Notes: generated from the letters alone by a model not told the origin. Numbered from the stretch's first letter, positions 24,954 through 34,937 are shown. The stretch: 64,000 bases of DNA from Oscillibacter valericigenes Sjm18-20 (GCA_000283575.1 AP012044.1:4092001-4156000); one strand, 5' to 3'. Numbers and translations: made by a program.

Positions 24954-25260
24954 TCCTTTAATAGCAAACCTTGCATATTTGTTTATAGTTGGCTAATAAT
25001 TAAATAACAGCTGTATTGTTGAACAATATGCAAAATTTAATACATCCGGGAGCTTTGAGCTGGTCCCCGGTTTTATTACCTCTTTTTTATACAAAATAGC
25101 AATATTTTATCGATTTTATTAATTTTTCTTGACAAGTATTATAAGTCCTGATAATTTAGCAACACAGGAAAAAATGCGCTGCCGCGCCACCAATACGCAG
25201 TTCATGTGCTTCCTGTGAGCGCGAATTCAAAAAAATGCAGAAATAAATGGAGGTAATTCT
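24954..25260. other. Divergent intergenic region between mop and the alcohol dehydrogenase
   Basis: This AT-rich 307-base region contains the promoter for the plus-strand alcohol dehydrogenase, listed separately, and should carry the one for the minus-strand aldehyde oxidoreductase. Short inverted repeats (GCTGTATTGTTGAAC area near 25010) could be regulator sites. No gene is present. Confidence 0.6.
25129..25157 (+). promoter_or_regulatory. Sigma-A promoter of the alcohol dehydrogenase
   Basis: A perfect TTGACA (25129-25134) and TAATTT (25152-25157) are spaced by 17 bases, about 100 bases before the dehydrogenase start. Confidence 0.6.
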
Positions 25261-26478
25261 ATGGCAAGATTTACTTTACCCAGAGATCTGTATCACGGCA
25301 AAGGCGCTCTTGAGGCGCTGAAGACTTTTGAGGGAAAACGCGCAATGATCTGTGTCGGCGGCGGCAGCATGAAGAAATTCGGTTTTCTGGACCGCGCGGT
25401 TTCCTATCTGAAGGAAGCCGGTATGGAAGTGGAGCTGTTTGAGGGGATTGAACCCGATCCATCGGTGGAAACGGTCATGAAGGGCGCCGAGGTCATGCAG
25501 AAATTTCAGCCCGACTGGATTGTCGCCATGGGCGGCGGCTCCCCCATCGACGCGGCAAAAGCCATGTGGATCAAGTACGAATATCCCGATGTCACCTTTG
25601 AAGATATGTGCAAGGTGTTTGGCCTTCCCAAGCTCCGCAAAAAAGCCCACTTCTGTGCCATCTCCTCAACATCCGGCACAGCTACCGAGGTGACGTCCTT
25701 CTCCATCATCACCGACTACGCCAAGGGGATCAAATATCCCATCGCGGATTTTGAAATCACCCCGGACGTGGCCATTGTGGACCCCGACCTGGCGGAAACC
25801 ATGCCCAAAAAGCTGGTGGCCCACACCGGAATGGATGCCATAACCCATGCCATCGAGGCCTATGTATCCACCGCCCACTGTGATTTCACCGATCCGCTTG
25901 CCATCTTCGCCATCAAGATGGTTCAGAGCAATCTTATCGACTCCTACAACGGCGATATGTCCAAGCGCGACAGCATGCACAACGCCCAGTGTCTGGCGGG
26001 CATGGCTTTCTCCAACGCGCTGCTGGGCATTGTTCACTCCATGGCCCACAAGACCGGCGCGGCATTTGCCGACTGCGGCGCCCACATTATCCACGGCGCG
26101 GCCAACGCGATGTATCTGCCGAAAGTGATCGCATTCAACGCCAGAGACGAAGAGGCAAAAAAACGCTACGGCCAGATAGCGGACTATATGAATCTGGGCG
26201 GGAAGAACGATGATGAAAAGGTCGCCCTGCTTATCGCCCACCTGCGCGGCATGAACGACGCGCTGAATATCCCCCACTGCATCCAACACTATGGCCCGGA
26301 CAGCTATCCCGCCGAGAACGGTTTTGTTTCCGAGCGTGTTTTTCTGGAGCGTCTGCCGGAGATCGCGAAGAACGCAATTGGCGACGCCTGCACCGGTTCC
26401 AATCCGCGCCAGCCCAGCCAGGAGGAGATGGAAAAGCTGTTAAAGTGCTGCTACTACGATACAGAAGTTGATTTTTGA
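25261..26478 (+). CDS. Iron-containing alcohol dehydrogenase, 405 aa
   Basis: This is a group III dehydrogenase. The NAD-binding GGGS motif (GGGSPIDAAKAMW, about 93-105), ISSTSGTATEVTSFSIITD (about 138) and the metal-ligand helices (HTGMDAITHAIEAYVS and HSMAHKTGAAF) are all present. The ribosome binding site is GGAGG (ATGGAGGTAATTCT). It interconverts an alcohol and an aldehyde, so with the divergent aldehyde oxidoreductase it could feed or drain aldehydes. It runs into the NUDIX gene 64 bases later. Confidence 0.92.
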   Translation: MARFTLPRDLYHGKGALEALKTFEGKRAMICVGGGSMKKFGFLDRAVSYLKEAGMEVELFEGIEPDPSVETVMKGAEVMQKFQPDWIVAMGGGSPIDAAKAMWIKYEYPDVTFEDMCKVFGLPKLRKKAHFCAISSTSGTATEVTSFSIITDYAKGIKYPIADFEITPDVAIVDPDLAETMPKKLVAHTGMDAITHAIEAYVSTAHCDFTDPLAIFAIKMVQSNLIDSYNGDMSKRDSMHNAQCLAGMAFSNALLGIVHSMAHKTGAAFADCGAHIIHGAANAMYLPKVIAFNARDEEAKKRYGQIADYMNLGGKNDDEKVALLIAHLRGMNDALNIPHCIQHYGPDSYPAENGFVSERVFLERLPEIAKNAIGDACTGSNPRQPSQEEMEKLLKCCYYDTEVDF

Positions 26479-26542
26479 CCTAAAAATGCGGGGCTGCCGT
26501 CCTGAAAGACGGCGGCCCTGTCCGCAAATTGGGGGAAAGCAT

Positions 26543-27148
26543 ATGGAATTGAGAGATAAAAACGGACTGACGGAGGCAGAATATCTCGCTCAGTATCGGC
26601 CAAAAAACTACAATCGCCCCTCTGTTACCGCCGATATCGTCGTCCTGTGTACAGTGCCCACTGGCTGCGAGCTGTTGCTGATCCGTCGGGGCGGGCACCC
26701 GTATCTGGGGAAATGGGCGCTTCCGGGCGGGTTTTCCAGAGAATCGGAGCCGGTGAGTGAAACCGCCCGGCGGGAGTTGAATGAGGAAACCCGCCTTGCC
26801 GGAATCCCGCTGGAGCCGGTGGGCCTTTTCAGTACGCCAGGACGGGACCCCCGCATGTGGGTCATGTCGGAAGCGTATGTCACAAAGCTCAGTGGGAGAG
26901 CCGAAGCATCTGCCGGAGATGACGCCGCCGACCTTGCATGGTTTGCGGTCAGGGCGGAAAACAGCCCGCAGGTACTGACTCTTTCCTTTTCCGGCGCGGG
27001 AGAAAATTTCCGCGCCGTGCTGCAAAAGCATATGGCCGCCGGTATTTCAGGCCCGCGTGTGGAATATGCAATTCAGGACAGCGGCGGTCTGGCCTTCGAC
27101 CATGCCGCGATCATCGCCTCCGCCCTGGGGAAGGCCGGGCTGATCTGA
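26543..27148 (+). CDS. NUDIX hydrolase, 201 aa
   Basis: The NUDIX box is present: GGFSRESEPVSETARREL followed by NEETRL, close to Gx5Ex7REUxEExGU except that the last Gly is Arg. Upstream, IVVLCTVPTGCELLLIRRG and LGKWALPGGF mark the NUDIX fold, followed by a C-terminal winged-helix-like part typical of the larger NrtR/ADP-ribose-type members. The ATG at 26543 has GGGGGAAAGC before it; an upstream in-frame start overlaps the dehydrogenase. The substrate is unknown. Confidence 0.85.
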   Translation: MELRDKNGLTEAEYLAQYRPKNYNRPSVTADIVVLCTVPTGCELLLIRRGGHPYLGKWALPGGFSRESEPVSETARRELNEETRLAGIPLEPVGLFSTPGRDPRMWVMSEAYVTKLSGRAEASAGDDAADLAWFAVRAENSPQVLTLSFSGAGENFRAVLQKHMAAGISGPRVEYAIQDSGGLAFDHAAIIASALGKAGLI

Positions 27149-27655
27149 CCGCCTGATCCTTTACTCCCGCCATGACGCGGCAGGTTTACGTAACTAGAGG
27201 CTGGAACTCAAGAGTTCCAGCCTCCAGCTTGTTTAAAAGTCTCCGGGCAGAAAACAGTAGGTTCCTGCCCTGTTTTACGTTTTGTCAGCAGGCCCAATTT
27301 CCCGCCAAGCCCGATCGCAGGCCATTGCGCAGATCAAGGATAGGCCTCCATTTCCTCCGCCGAAGGCATACTCTCCATATACCGCTGTTTCGCGAGGCCC
27401 GCCTCAAAACTCTCTACAATGGCCCTGACATGATTTTTTCCATTTCTCAGAGGTATAAGCAATCCACGCAAAAATCCCGGCAGGGACAACGCAGTTCTTA
27501 TACGGATGAGTATTCCATCGTAACTTTGTACAACAATAAAGGCAGCGGCAGCCAAAGACGAGATTGGCCACAGCGCCGCCTCCCCTATAATCAACCGTAT
27601 TTACACAGGTTTTAATCAAGCGCTGCTGACATCTTGAGCAGAAAATTTCACATAC
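27149..27655. other. Gene-poor region between convergent units
   Basis: After the NUDIX gene lies a terminator hairpin (listed). Further on, a minus-strand frame at 27334-27594 encodes 86 aa with a hydrophobic start and the tail AGLAKQRYMESMPSAEEM. It has no recognised family and no convincing ribosome binding site, and may be a degraded gene. Confidence 0.45.
27197..27224 (+). terminator. Terminator after the NUDIX gene
   Basis: GAGGCTGGAACT and AGTTCCAGCCTC form a perfect 12-bp stem with a four-base loop, 48 bases after the NUDIX stop. The T content behind it is modest. Confidence 0.7.
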
Positions 27656-28696
27656 TCAAAATACGTACTCAACACCATACGTCTCAGACATTGCCCGGAA
27701 ATCCTTAAGGGTTGCTTCAGAAAGATCAATTCCTTCCTCCAGGCTCTTTTGGGTCATATTGACCTCTAGTTCACCCGGAATCAGGACTTTACTGAATCCA
27801 ACAGCCGGGCGGCTGTTTTTGATCACGTCGAACATCCGGTCCACTCGGGACTTAAATACATCCACTGGACAGAATTTGGAGATATCAATTGCCCCCATAA
27901 AATAGCCCACGTTTGTAATCTTCTCCGTCTCTTCGAAAAAGCGGGGTATATCAATATCCATGTCCGCGCCGCTCAGGGCAAATGACAACAGGGATACAAT
28001 CAAACACAGTGCATACCCCTTGTGCTGTCCGAACGGCACCAGCGCGCCTACGTTTGCAGCGGCAGGATCCGTCGTGGGTGCCCCGTCCTTATCCAAGGCC
28101 CAGCCCTCTGGAATTGTCTTTCCTTCCTTCAGGGCCAAAGAAATTTTTCCCTTGGCTACCACGCTGGTTGCCATGTCCAAAACCAGATCCGGGTAACGCC
28201 CGGCCGGGATAACAATTGAAATGGGGTTTGTCCCCAGAAGGGGTTCCGCGCTTCCGAATGGCGCCACCAGAGGAGGAGTATTGGCAAAGGAAAAGCCAAT
28301 CATTCCTTCCTCTGCGGCCTTCATTGGAAAATAGGCACCCAGGCCATAATGACAGCCATTGTGAACCGCCGCTACACAGGTTCCCGTTTTTTTTGCGTTC
28401 TCGATACACCGGCGCATTACCTTTAGCCCGGTAGCCATACCAATGGTGTGCTTGGCATCCACCGTCAGTGTGGAAGGCGCGGTCTCCACAATCTCAGGCT
28501 CAACTCCGACAGCCGTCGTACCAATTGACACGCGTCGGCAATAGTCTTTCATATGTGTCGTACCATGTGTACGCATTCCCCGCAGGTCCGCCATAAGCAG
28601 GCAGTCCATGCTCACAGCCGCATCTTCCGGAGAAAGGCCGGCTTTTTCAAAAATCTGAGAACCGAATTTTCGAATTGTTTCCACAGGATATCTCAT
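27656..28696 (-). CDS. Malate/L-lactate dehydrogenase family oxidoreductase (Ldh/ureidoglycolate type), 346 aa
   Basis: Family hallmarks of the Ldh2/MdhB group are present: DLRGMRTHGTTHM with the catalytic His (about 44), NGCHYGLGAYFPMKAAEEGMIGF region, LGTNPISIVIPAG, DMATSVVAKGKI and GQHKGYAL. These NAD(P)-dependent enzymes reduce 2-keto acids (malate, sulfolactate, ureidoglycolate and related compounds); the substrate cannot be fixed here. The ATG at 28696 follows AAAGGAGCG; the longer frame upstream has no such site. It stands alone, with decayed DNA upstream. Confidence 0.88.
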   Translation of the reverse strand: MRYPVETIRKFGSQIFEKAGLSPEDAAVSMDCLLMADLRGMRTHGTTHMKDYCRRVSIGTTAVGVEPEIVETAPSTLTVDAKHTIGMATGLKVMRRCIENAKKTGTCVAAVHNGCHYGLGAYFPMKAAEEGMIGFSFANTPPLVAPFGSAEPLLGTNPISIVIPAGRYPDLVLDMATSVVAKGKISLALKEGKTIPEGWALDKDGAPTTDPAAANVGALVPFGQHKGYALCLIVSLLSFALSGADMDIDIPRFFEETEKITNVGYFMGAIDISKFCPVDVFKSRVDRMFDVIKNSRPAVGFSKVLIPGELEVNMTQKSLEEGIDLSEATLKDFRAMSETYGVEYVF

Positions 28697-28971
28697 ATTG
28701 ACGCTCCTTTTTATTTTCTTGCATACACGGCTGCTCCCGGGCGGTCCGGTGCGCTTCATTCAGTTCATCCACAATTTCTTTCCGGGTCACTCCGAGCTCT
28801 TTATAAACTCACCGGGTATACAATTTATCCGTCTTTTAATGTTAGGATGAAGTACGTGCCGGCGCAAAATCTTGCCACAATCCCGCAGCGTCTTTAAAAT
28901 CCGGCTGAGCCGGGATTTGCTTGCGAAAAATTCTTCAGGCCGGTTTTCCAGGGAAATATTGCTGTTGTATT

Positions 28972-29125
28972 CCGCCGCGCGGGCCATGGACGGTACAATT
29001 TTATCACAGCTGGCTAAAAAAACCAAGCCGTCAAACCGGTGTGCCTGCACGATAACTTCTACGGAATCGCCAATCACTCTTACGTTGTTATCTTTCTCTA
29101 ATCCATATCTGCTACATACCTTCAT
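28972..29125 (-). pseudogene. Fragment of an IlvD/Edd-family dehydratase
   Basis: A short minus-strand stretch reads [20 protein letters not shown] then [15 protein letters not shown], the well-known CDK-P-G-M-type region of dihydroxyacid dehydratases around a cluster cysteine. Sequence on both sides does not continue the family. It is a broken leftover of roughly 50 codons. Confidence 0.6.
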
Positions 29126-29153
29126 GCTAAGATAAAAACGGTGGTGATGTATT

Positions 29154-29260
29154 TTGAAGCTTCTTGTTGTTGAAGATGACCGGGACACAAATGAAGGAAT
29201 CTGTGAATATTTCAAAGAGGCGGGATATGAAGTTACTCCCTCCTATGATGGTGAAAATGC
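29154..29260 (+). pseudogene. 5' fragment of an OmpR-type response regulator
   Basis: From the TTG at 29154 the frame reads [20 protein letters not shown] and goes on to SYDGENAL, the first beta-alpha-beta part of a receiver domain including the acidic EDD pocket. It stops resembling a regulator at about codon 36, before the phospho-acceptor Asp. From there the DNA continues in another frame as a histidine kinase (next entry), so a deletion joins the two. Confidence 0.7.
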
Positions 29261-30238
29261 GTTGGGACGCTGGCTCCGGTTGAAGATGCCGTGGGCGTCA
29301 TCGTGTCGCTGCTGCCTATATCCATGATACTGTGCATCGTGATCGCCATTGTGTTTTCTCTTTTATATGCCCGTGAAATAACCCGCCCAATCCGGGCAAT
29401 TTCCGACGAAACCCACAGCATGACATTGCTGGAGCGGAATGCGCGCTGCAAAATACAATCAAAGGATGAATTCGGTGAACTCGCCGTAAACATTAATGGG
29501 CTTTATGAGAACCCGCTGAGTACCATAGACAATCTTGAGGCTGAGTTGAAAAAGGTCTCGGCCACGGAACAGGCAAAACCCGATTTTATGCGAGCGGCAT
29601 CCCATGAACTGAAAACGCCGGTTACCGCCATGAGCATTATCATAGATAACATGATTCTCAAAGTAGGCAAATATAAAAATTATGAAGAATGGCTTCCGAA
29701 ATGCAAGGAACTTGTGGACAGGCTTTCGGGCATGCTGCGTGAAATTCTGGACACCTCGCATCTAAACGATGGAAAGGAAGCCGGCACCACCGAGAGTATA
29801 GAGAAAATTTGCGCAGAAATTATCGAACCATATATTATGATTGCCCGTGCTAAGGGCCTGTCGCTCTATATTGACTGGAGTGCCGCGTTTGCGGTTACGG
29901 TTCCCCAAAAGCTGCTTGGTAAGGCGCTCTCAAATATATTTTCAAATACCGTCCAATACACAGCGTCGGGTGAAAGGCTGGCGGTCTATTGCAGAGGGCG
30001 CAGTCTGTTCGTGGAAAACGAATGCGAACCGATCACCAAAGATCAGCTGCCTCTTCTCTATGAACCGTTCTATCGGCCGGACGAATCCCGAAACCGCGAT
30101 ACGGGCGGCAACGGCCTTGGCCTGTATATTACGGACACTGTTTTGCGTCTGCTTGAGCTGGATTACAGCTTTGAGCCGATGACGTCCCCGGACGGGATGC
30201 GTTTACCATTCATTTCTGAATTTCATATCCCTTTGTAG
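29261..30238 (+). pseudogene. VanS-like histidine kinase lacking its N-terminus
   Basis: The kinase reads from about GTLAPVEDAVGVIVSLLP (end of an extracellular domain and the second membrane helix), through a HAMP region (ITRPIRAISDETHSM, KDEFGELAVNINGLYE), the H-box ASHELKTPVTAM, and an N-box SNIFSNTVQYT, to a GGNGLGLYITD ATP lid. The first membrane helix, sensor domain and own start are missing, so it cannot sense as a normal VanS-type kinase. It looks like the second half of a regulator-kinase pair whose middle was deleted. The last nucleotide-binding part is intact and in frame. Confidence 0.75.
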
Positions 30239-30684
30239 CCGGACGGATTGTGTTTGTGTTTATCGGCATCGCATGTATAATTCTGTCACTGCGGTTACCT
30301 CAAAAACAGATAAGTATCGCATTTATAGTCTGCCTTTAGAACGCCTTGCGGATTAACCGGGAAATTGCTATTAAGCTGGCAAAGAAGCCCTTCATCCGAT
30401 CATTAGCCTGTACCGCTCATACTTTGGAGCGCACCGTACCGGGCCTGCGCATTTTGAAAACCAGAACTGGTAAACTGGTTGCCCAGGTCACTGTGAAGAA
30501 TTATACCGTATTCGCCTTGTGACTATGTCCCCCGCGGTGTACGGTGTATAATGTGCTGAATATTGGATGAAGCGGCATGGGCGCAGCAGGCAATACTCAA
30601 TCCGCCAAAAGAGTACTGCATGCTCTTTTGGCGGATTTGCATTCGATTGATCAAAAGCCCGGGTCCAGACTTAACTTAACGCAT
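30239..30684. other. Decayed, gene-free region
   Basis: No complete gene. Near 30240-30338 a short frame (RIVFVFIGIACIILSLRLP) resembles a membrane-transporter fragment. The remainder holds only short frames; the terminator for the YesN-like gene lies at 30601-30635. Confidence 0.4.
30601..30635 (-). terminator. Terminator after the YesN-like regulator
   Basis: TCCGCCAAAAGAG and CTCTTTTGGCGGA form a perfect 13-bp stem with a nine-base loop, about 50 bases beyond the regulator stop codon on the minus strand. Confidence 0.75.
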
Positions 30685-31446
30685 CTATTTCGCGGTTGAA
30701 AGAATCTTATTGGGAGAGTAGCCCACATATTTTTTATAGACCTTATTAAAATACTTATAGTCCGAAAAGCCAACCAGCTCCGCAATTTCATATAGTTTGA
30801 ATTCTCCGGCTTTCTGCAGTTCCACCGCACGGTTAATGCGGTAGTAATTCAGAAAGTCATGAAACGTATAGCCTGTTTCCGCTTTGAATTTTGCATTCAG
30901 ATGCGTACAGGACACATTCAGCTCCTGGCTGAGGTCCGTCAGTAAAATACGCTCTGCATAATGCTCCTGAATAAATTGAAGCATCAGCTTGGCATATTTA
31001 TTTTGAACTTTCCGAAAATCCGGCAATTGGGACACAGGCCCGTTTACATCAAAAGTCACCTGCGATTCCTGGTGGCGGAGATTGATTATTTTCAGGATAC
31101 AGGTTTTCAGTTCGTCAAAATCAATGGGTTTCAGAATGTATTCTGTAACGCCCAGATGAATAGCTTGCTGGGCGTATTCAAACTCGCTGTAGCCGGAGAG
31201 GATAATCGCATGGAAAGGATACAATTCCAGCCCGCGGCGCAGCATTTCCAAACCGTTCATGCTCTGCATCCGTATGTCCGTAATGACGATGTCGGGGTGA
31301 AGCTGTTCTATTTTTTTTAATCCCTCTTCTCCGCTGGCAGCCTCGCCTGCTACCACACAGCCAACTGCCGTCCAATTCATTTTGAACTCCAAGCCGCGGC
31401 GAATCAAATCTTCATCTTCCACCAGCAGAATTTTGAACATGCTCAT
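30685..31446 (-). CDS. YesN-type response regulator with AraC DNA-binding domain, 253 aa
   Basis: Receiver domain with VEDEDLI pocket, phospho-acceptor Asp in IVITDIRMQSMNGLEM, and KPIDFDEL. A short linker leads to an AraC-type helix-turn-helix pair near the C-terminus (LTDLSQELNVSCTHLNAKF and IAELVGFSDYKYFNKVYKKY). Such proteins pair with YesM/LytS-type kinases, as here: the gene overlaps the kinase stop by four bases. The likely target is the ABC importer operon next to it. Confidence 0.93.
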   Translation of the reverse strand: MSMFKILLVEDEDLIRRGLEFKMNWTAVGCVVAGEAASGEEGLKKIEQLHPDIVITDIRMQSMNGLEMLRRGLELYPFHAIILSGYSEFEYAQQAIHLGVTEYILKPIDFDELKTCILKIINLRHQESQVTFDVNGPVSQLPDFRKVQNKYAKLMLQFIQEHYAERILLTDLSQELNVSCTHLNAKFKAETGYTFHDFLNYYRINRAVELQKAGEFKLYEIAELVGFSDYKYFNKVYKKYVGYSPNKILSTAK

Positions 31447-33164
31447 TCCTCCATTTCGCAGGGCATTGTCAGAATCACGCGGGTTCCCTGCCCAAGCGTA
31501 CTCTCAATTCGGATTCCATATTCCGATCCGTACATGAGAGGCAGCATTTTCTGAATATTATAGAGTCCGATGTGTTTCACAGACTGATGATCCAGTTCCA
31601 TAGCAAAGGACTTGTTGATTGCATTCAAGCATTCCGGTGAAATCCCGGCCCCGTTGTCCCATACCGTAAAGCGGAGCCGATTCCCTTCGCGCCTGGCCTC
31701 CACCGTGATCTCCAGTGTTTTTCCCTGCTGATAACCGTGTTTGATGCTGTTTTCGATCACCGGCTGCAACAGCAGTTTGGGAATCTGACAGTCCAGCAAT
31801 TCATCGGGGATGTCAAATTCATAGTGCAGACAGTTGTTGTATCTGATTTTTTGCAAAAGCAGGAAATCGTTGATGTACTGTACATCCGTTTCGAGGGAAA
31901 CCTTGGTATGTCCGTAGTTGATGCTATACCGCATCAGGTTTGCAAAGGATACCAGCATTTCCGATGCAGTTTCCGGGTTCTCGGAGATTTGATAGCGCAC
32001 GGTCTCCATTATGTTAAACACGAAATGCGGGTTGAACTGCTCTTCCAGCTGCTTGACCTCCATCTGCCGGCGACGCTCCTGTAACTCGCTGTTGTGCCGC
32101 ATCAGTTCGCGCAGCCGAATTGTCATCCGCCTGAAGGAGTCATACAAGTCCTGAAACTCTTTGGAAATTCTTGGAGAAAGCTGGTAATCTGTATTCCCAC
32201 GTCCAAGCTCCTCCACAGCAGTCGTCAATTCACCGATCTCACGGGCATTGGTCTGGGCAAATGCCCCGGTCATGACCACTACGATCAGAAACAGGATCAG
32301 GATTAATACCAGAAACAGGATAAATCCATGCCATAACATCTGAATCTGTGTTTCCAGAGAGGTCAGCGTATAAAAGTGAATGCCCTCAGGGCGCATCGTC
32401 CGTGTCTGCACATAATAATAGGTGTTGTCATATTTCGCAATGCCGCTCCGTTCAACACTGAGAGCATTTTTTCCGGAGGGCAATTTATCCTGTGGGTCCG
32501 TCTCCTGATCCATGGTCATGTAGATGATATTGTCGTATGAATCGGTTATCAGGATATCCTCGGACATCGTGCGGGCATAGGCCTGAAAGCTCGCCTGCCG
32601 CAGATTGAAAAACAGATAACCGGAAACGGCCCCATCCCCGCTGCTCAGCGGCCTGCAAAATGAATAACAACACTCCTGGGAGCTGGTGACCGGAGCACTG
32701 CAAATGAAGCACTGCAATTCCGATGGGGCTTTATTCAAACGGGAGATCACACTTTCAACAAAAGTGGACTCCGAGAATGTTTTCTGATTGTTTTCATTGA
32801 AGTTGGAGCAGATCACGTTCTTTTCTACGCTCATCAGCACAAAGTAAGGGCGAAAGGTCTGGGCATTGGAAAAATCGTAGAGCAGTTGATTCGCTGCGGA
32901 TCGGTTTTCGACCGTATCTTCCATCAGAGCCGTTTGCAGTTCCCGGCTGGAGGACAGAAATTCGATCTCCGCTGCGTAAGCATCGTACTGGGCGGAGAAA
33001 TCAGAAGCCAGACGACCGTTATTCCTCTCATTTTTCCGAATTACCGCTGTATATAAGTTTAAAGCAAAACTACCCACATACAGCAGCACCACCACCACCA
33101 AAATTGCGCAGACATAGCGTATAAACGATTGACGAAGATGGTCCTGATATTTGATCTGCTTCAT
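31443..33164 (-). CDS. YesM-type sensor histidine kinase, 573 aa
   Basis: Two membrane helices (about 14-36 and 280-305) enclose an extracellular sensor domain of about 240 residues. A HAMP segment and the short histidine-kinase motif QFNPHFVFNIMETVRYQI follow, then HATPase boxes VIENSIKHGYQQGK and DNGAGISPE with GLYNIQKML. This is the YesM family, which senses extracellular nutrients and controls ABC importers. It is separated from the permease gene upstream by a terminator, so it probably has its own promoter in the 115-base gap. Confidence 0.93.
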   Translation of the reverse strand: MKQIKYQDHLRQSFIRYVCAILVVVVLLYVGSFALNLYTAVIRKNERNNGRLASDFSAQYDAYAAEIEFLSSSRELQTALMEDTVENRSAANQLLYDFSNAQTFRPYFVLMSVEKNVICSNFNENNQKTFSESTFVESVISRLNKAPSELQCFICSAPVTSSQECCYSFCRPLSSGDGAVSGYLFFNLRQASFQAYARTMSEDILITDSYDNIIYMTMDQETDPQDKLPSGKNALSVERSGIAKYDNTYYYVQTRTMRPEGIHFYTLTSLETQIQMLWHGFILFLVLILILFLIVVVMTGAFAQTNAREIGELTTAVEELGRGNTDYQLSPRISKEFQDLYDSFRRMTIRLRELMRHNSELQERRRQMEVKQLEEQFNPHFVFNIMETVRYQISENPETASEMLVSFANLMRYSINYGHTKVSLETDVQYINDFLLLQKIRYNNCLHYEFDIPDELLDCQIPKLLLQPVIENSIKHGYQQGKTLEITVEARREGNRLRFTVWDNGAGISPECLNAINKSFAMELDHQSVKHIGLYNIQKMLPLMYGSEYGIRIESTLGQGTRVILTMPCEMEE

Positions 33165-33235
33165 GTGATGTTCCCCTTTTGCAGTAATTCCGGTACCAAT
33201 CCATCGTTATTATAGCACGGTTTTACCATGTGGAC

Positions 33236-33268
33236 AAAAGCGGCGCACCGATCCGGTGTGCCGCTTTT
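33236..33268 (-). terminator. Terminator between the permease gene and the sensor kinase
   Basis: AAAAGCGGCGCACCG and CGGTGTGCCGCTTTT pair as a GC-rich stem (one G-T pair) right after the permease stop on the minus strand. It should end the importer transcript before the two-component pair. Confidence 0.8.
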
Positions 33269-33278
33269 AAGGTTTGTA

Positions 33279-34937
33279 TCAGACACTGAGATCCTTGCTG
33301 CCAGTGAGTTTGAAAAACAGCAGCAGCGACAGGATGGACGTCAGTGTCAGAATGGTGGAATAGACTGCGGCATTGCCAAAATTGCTGCGGATGACCTCCG
33401 AGTAGATGGCAACAGTCAGCGTCATTGTTTTATTCGTATACAAAATAACCGAGGAGCTCAGTTCACTGATAAGGGTAATCCAGCTCATAATGGCGCCGGA
33501 CAGAACCCCGGGAAGCATCATGGGGATCGTAATTTTCAGAAAGGTCTTCATCTGGGAGGCTCCCAAGCTGATGGATGCTTCTTCAATACTGGGGCTGATC
33601 TGCCCGATGATGGCCGTGCTGGAGCGAATCGTATAGGGCATTCTGCGGATCGACAGGGAGATAATGATAATCACTGCCGTGCCGCCCAGCATGAACGGCT
33701 TGCCATTGAACGCATACAGGAACGAAATACCCAACACAGAGCCGGGAACGATGTACGGGAACATGGTCAGCGTATCCAGTACCGCCGTCAGGGGGTTCTT
33801 CTTCCGGACGCTTAGATAGGAGATTAAAATACCGCAGATCACGACTATTATAATGGCCGCCACGCCGAAGAGGTAGGTGTTGCGGATTGCGATTGTGTTA
33901 CCCTTTGCAAAGATATTCCGGTAGTTATCCAACGTAAACTTACCGTTAAACAAAGAGCCGTTGATGGTTCCGATGAAGGACGTCACGATAACGGTCAGCT
34001 GTGGCAGTGCGGCTACAAAGGTAATGAGATAGGAGAAGAGATAGGCCGCAACCCGCTTACCGCCCTTTGCATACTGAGCCTGAATGGGTTTCAGCGCTGT
34101 CATGGAATAAGTAAATTTCCGGCCGAGGAGCTTTTGGATGAAAAAAAACATCAGGGCGATCAGAATCACAATGACGCACATGGAGGCGGCAAAGCTATCA
34201 TTGGTGCCCACCTCTCCCATGAACTGGGTGTACAGTGTCACAGGGAAAGTCTTGTAGCCCTCGCCGATAATCATCGGTGTACCGAAATCGGAGAACACCC
34301 GCATGAACACCAGCAGCATTCCTGCAAGCAGGGAGGGCATTACCAGAGGGAAGATAACCTTCGTAACCCTCTCAAATGCATTGCAGCCCAGCATTTCTGC
34401 AGCTTCGTTCAGGGAGTTGTCGAGATTTTTCAGCGCACCGGAAACGTACATGTAGATCAACGGGAACGACTGGAGAGAAAACACCAGAACAATACCTGAA
34501 AAGCCGTAAATTCCGCTGAGCTTTACATGGAACAGCATATTGATCATCCGGGTGATAAAGCCGTTGCGGCCCAGCAGCTGAATCCAGGCATAGGCGCCGA
34601 TAAACGGAGGGGACAGATAAGAGATGACAATCAGGATATTCAAAAATTCCGAACCCGGGATTTTAATGCTGCGCAGCACATAGGCCATAGGCACACCGAT
34701 GATGCAGGCAATCAATGTGGAAACAATCGTCACCTTGAAGCTGTTTACCAGTGTGCTCCAGTAATATTTGCGCATAAAGAACTTGGCGAAGTAGCTCAGA
34801 TTCACCTGTCCTCCGGTAAACAGGCTCTTTATCAGCAGCAATGCAATGGGGAAAATGACGAACATCAGAAAACACGCCAACAGGATCAGGGTCAGCACGG
34901 TCCAGATATTGAACTTTTTTTCTCCGGCATATCTCAT
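33279..34937 (-). CDS. ABC importer permease, FbpB-like fused double permease, 552 aa
   Basis: About twelve hydrophobic segments in two homologous halves, each with the BPD permease EAA-type loop (LNEAAEMLGCNAFERVTKVIF about residue 210; IEEASISLGASQMKTFLKI about 475). This fused form is usual for iron(III)/sugar-phosphate type importers. The ATG at 34937 overlaps the ATPase stop (ATGA) with GGGAGGAA before it; a longer frame lies inside the ATPase gene and is ignored. Confidence 0.92.
   Translation of the reverse strand: MRYAGEKKFNIWTVLTLILLACFLMFVIFPIALLLIKSLFTGGQVNLSYFAKFFMRKYYWSTLVNSFKVTIVSTLIACIIGVPMAYVLRSIKIPGSEFLNILIVISYLSPPFIGAYAWIQLLGRNGFITRMINMLFHVKLSGIYGFSGIVLVFSLQSFPLIYMYVSGALKNLDNSLNEAAEMLGCNAFERVTKVIFPLVMPSLLAGMLLVFMRVFSDFGTPMIIGEGYKTFPVTLYTQFMGEVGTNDSFAASMCVIVILIALMFFFIQKLLGRKFTYSMTALKPIQAQYAKGGKRVAAYLFSYLITFVAALPQLTVIVTSFIGTINGSLFNGKFTLDNYRNIFAKGNTIAIRNTYLFGVAAIIIVVICGILISYLSVRKKNPLTAVLDTLTMFPYIVPGSVLGISFLYAFNGKPFMLGGTAVIIIISLSIRRMPYTIRSSTAIIGQISPSIEEASISLGASQMKTFLKITIPMMLPGVLSGAIMSWITLISELSSSVILYTNKTMTLTVAIYSEVIRSNFGNAAVYSTILTLTSILSLLLFFKLTGSKDLSV

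Noticed and set aside
22320-25007. 895-codon plus-strand frame opposite the aldehyde oxidoreductase
   Set aside because: Antisense to a clearly conserved enzyme; no domain or ribosome binding site.
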